A stretch of DNA of 14,794 bases from NCBI GenBank assembly GCA_009693435.1, contig SHXF01000104.1, forward strand, positions 1 through 14,794. Direction: 5' to 3'. The stretch's first letter is position 1. Each line of letters opens with the position of its first letter. The notes under the pieces were generated by a model. That model saw only the letters and a list, made by a program, of their open reading frames with translations. It was not told the DNA's origin and made no database searches. This document shows positions 13,449 through 14,794 of this stretch, piece by piece. The position numbers were made by a program, and so were the translations under genes. Origin of the DNA: Betaproteobacteria bacterium. GTDB taxonomy: Bacteria > Pseudomonadota > Gammaproteobacteria > Burkholderiales > SG8-39.

Positions 13449-14579
13449 TCACTTCCCGCCCGCCTGGCTCCAGGCAAGTTTCGACACCTCGACCACGCGG
13501 CTCAGCTTGGCCTCGAGTTCCTCGTACGTGCACAGATTGATGCCGCCCCAGAAACCGCACTGCGGACTGACCGCGAGGCGCTCCAGCGGCACGTACGCGG
13601 ACGCCTCGCGGATGCGGGCCAGCACTTCATCCGCGGCTTCCGCCTCGCGCTTCTTCGTCGAAAGCAGCCCCAGGACGACCGCCTTGTGCTCGGGCAGCTT
13701 GCGCAGCGGCTCGAAGCTTCCCGCCCTGGGCGAGTCGAATTCGAGCAGGAACAAATCGATATTGAGCTTGCGGAACAAGCTCTCGGAAATGGCGTCGTAG
13801 CCGCCCTCTGCCTGCCAGGTGCCGCGGTTGTTCCCCCGGCACAGATGCAGCGCCAGCAGCATGCCCTTGGGCGCTCCGGCAACCACGGCATTGATGACAT
13901 CGGTGTATTGCACCAGCAGGTCCTTCCAGTCGTCGCCGCGGGCCGCAAGCCAGTCCTGCGTTCGCTGGTCGGCGAATTTGGCGATTGAGGTTTCGTCGAG
14001 CTGCACATAGCGGCAGCCGGCGGCATGAAGCTTGCGCAGTTCCTCGTGGTAGGCCGTCACGATATCCGCCCAGAAAGCGTCGAGCGTGGGATAGATCTCG
14101 TGGCTGATGTTTTTGCGGCCGGCGGCCCAGTGCAGAAAACAGGGGCCGCCCAGGGTCCATTTCGCGGCGCGATCGGTGATGGAGCCGAGAAACGCGAAAT
14201 CCCTGTCGCTCGTCGTGATGTTGCGGATTCGTTCGTACACGCGCGTAAGCGGTTGCGGGGTGTTCACATCGCCTGAGTTGTTCCGGTAAGAAAGGCCCTG
14301 GACCTCCGGGGCCCACTCGATGCCCACGCCGCTCACGCCCGATAAGACGAAATCGACATAGGTGCCACGCCTCAGCTCCCCGTCGGTGACGATCTCCAGC
14401 CCGGCGCGTTCCTGCAGCGCGACGATGTCGCGGATAGCCTGGTCTTCAACGGCGCGCAATTCCGCAGCGCCGAGACGGCCCGCCAGATGCGCCTCCCGTG
14501 CCTGGATCAGCGCGTCGGAATGGAGCAGGCTGCCGATATGCTCGGCGCGAAACGGCGGATTGGCTCCGGCTTGAAACAT
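13449..14579 (-). CDS. MetE C-terminal-domain-like protein (methionine synthase II family), copy 1
   Basis: A 376-aa zinc TIM-barrel protein of the COG0620 family. It starts FRAEHIGSLLHS (10-21), then VTDGELRRGTY (64-74), VQLDET (192-197), zinc ligands H245-x-C247 in HLCRGN, E280 in FLLEFDSPRAG and C341 in SPQCGFWGG. It differs strongly from the other MetE-like protein of the operon (EHIGS against THAGS, HLCRGN against HVCWGN), so the two are different subfamilies, not a recent duplication. AGGAGG lies just upstream of ATG 14579. First gene of the operon. Likely a methyl, alkyl or thiol transfer or related enzyme in the cytoplasm; true methionine synthesis is unproven. Confidence 0.86.
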   Translation of the reverse strand: MFQAGANPPFRAEHIGSLLHSDALIQAREAHLAGRLGAAELRAVEDQAIRDIVALQERAGLEIVTDGELRRGTYVDFVLSGVSGVGIEWAPEVQGLSYRNNSGDVNTPQPLTRVYERIRNITTSDRDFAFLGSITDRAAKWTLGGPCFLHWAAGRKNISHEIYPTLDAFWADIVTAYHEELRKLHAAGCRYVQLDETSIAKFADQRTQDWLAARGDDWKDLLVQYTDVINAVVAGAPKGMLLALHLCRGNNRGTWQAEGGYDAISESLFRKLNIDLFLLEFDSPRAGSFEPLRKLPEHKAVVLGLLSTKKREAEAADEVLARIREASAYVPLERLAVSPQCGFWGGINLCTYEELEAKLSRVVEVSKLAWSQAGGK

Positions 14580-14623
14580 GTTGGCTCCTCCTTGTGATCC
14601 GGCGATCTTGCATTCTGTCCCAA

Positions 14624-14654
14624 CAATAGTAAAGTCTTTGTATCATCTCCATAA
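14624..14654 (-). promoter_or_regulatory. Motif copy B and candidate promoter of six-gene operon
   Basis: On the minus strand 14624-14645 reads TGATA, then ACTTTACTATTG toward the MetE-like gene, 45 bases before its ATG. It shares 11 bases with the site at 4311 and 16 of 22 with 4452. If TACTAT (14626-14631) is a -10 box, TTATGG (14649-14654), exactly at the inner edge of the inverted repeat, sits 17 bases away as a weak -35. Motif sharing is seen; promoter function is inferred. Confidence 0.4.
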
Positions 14655-14792
14655 CTCCGCTTTAACTGATGTCCTGACCGCCACGGTAACCACGCCCAGA
14701 CGCGGAACTAGTTCTCCTATGTGGCTGGGCGTTATCTGCCTCTTTTAACACTGACCAGATTTCTTAGAGCGGAAATATTCGCCCTTTTGGGG
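14649..14792. repeat. Right copy of 144-bp perfect terminal inverted repeat
   Basis: Exact reverse complement of 1-144; only AA (14793-14794) lies beyond it. The inner edge is CCAT at 14649-14652, after which the two sides diverge. It begins just 70 bases upstream of the first gene of the six-gene operon. Confidence 0.95.
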
Positions 14793-14794
14793 AA

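Noticed and set aside
10868..13540. 890-codon open frame on the plus strand
   Set aside because: It is antisense to the TRAP permease and binding-protein genes, very rich in His, Arg, Asp and Gln as expected of a GC-rich shadow frame, and has no domain.
8128..14579. Simple tandem duplication of a MetE-like/binding-protein pair
   Set aside because: The binding proteins are close paralogs but the MetE-like proteins differ throughout, including around the zinc ligands, so one recent duplication does not explain both.
1..14794. Linear plasmid or phage genome with terminal inverted repeats
   Set aside because: No replication, terminal protein, capsid or partition genes are present, so this is much less likely than an IS-type repeat or an assembly break.

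Overview
The window is GC-rich bacterial DNA. Strong AGGAGG-type ribosome binding sites, tripartite TRAP transporters with secreted binding proteins, and the protein families present fit a proteobacterium, most likely a betaproteobacterium (Burkholderiales-like). That assignment is inferred from gene style only; there is no rRNA, tRNA or core marker gene. The window looks like a complete contig or a complete mobile segment, because its two ends (1-144 and 14649-14792) are perfect reverse complements of each other.

Layout. After the left inverted repeat and a hairpin comes a minus-strand amidohydrolase-2 (ACMSD-like) gene (248-1261). Next is a plus-strand type II toxin-antitoxin pair, PhdYeFM antitoxin (1582-1875) and PIN-domain toxin (1932-2342), with an operator-like ladder of GTAC words in front of it. 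On the minus strand follow a small 67-aa ORF (2419-2622) and a PYROXD2/phytoene-desaturase-like FAD oxidoreductase (2628-4205), which form a two-gene unit. A 371-bp divergent control region (4206-4576) separates it from a plus-strand unit: TRAP binding protein, small permease, large permease and a MarR-type regulator (4577-8071). Convergent with this is a six-gene minus-strand unit read from 14579 down to 8128: MetE-like protein, TRAP binding protein, large TRAP permease, small TRAP permease, a second MetE-like protein and a second TRAP binding protein.

How it may work together. Two complete TRAP systems (three binding proteins in all), two zinc-type MetE C-terminal-domain proteins, one amidohydrolase/decarboxylase-like enzyme and one FAD oxidoreductase suggest a high-affinity uptake and catabolic module for an organic compound, perhaps one carrying a methyl, alkyl or thiol-linked group. 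The substrate cannot be read from the sequence. The two binding proteins of the large operon are close paralogs, and both lack the arginine that normally pairs with a substrate carboxylate; the third one keeps it. A shared AT-rich motif (core TTACTATT) lies in sense orientation upstream of three transcription units, so the MarR protein, or another shared factor, may control them together.

Most unusual points: the 144-bp perfect inverted repeat at both ends with no transposase inside; the two-binding-protein, two-MetE-like operon; the shared promoter motif; an RNA hairpin whose loop holds the ribosome binding site of the first small permease; and the degenerate metal-binding motif of the amidohydrolase.
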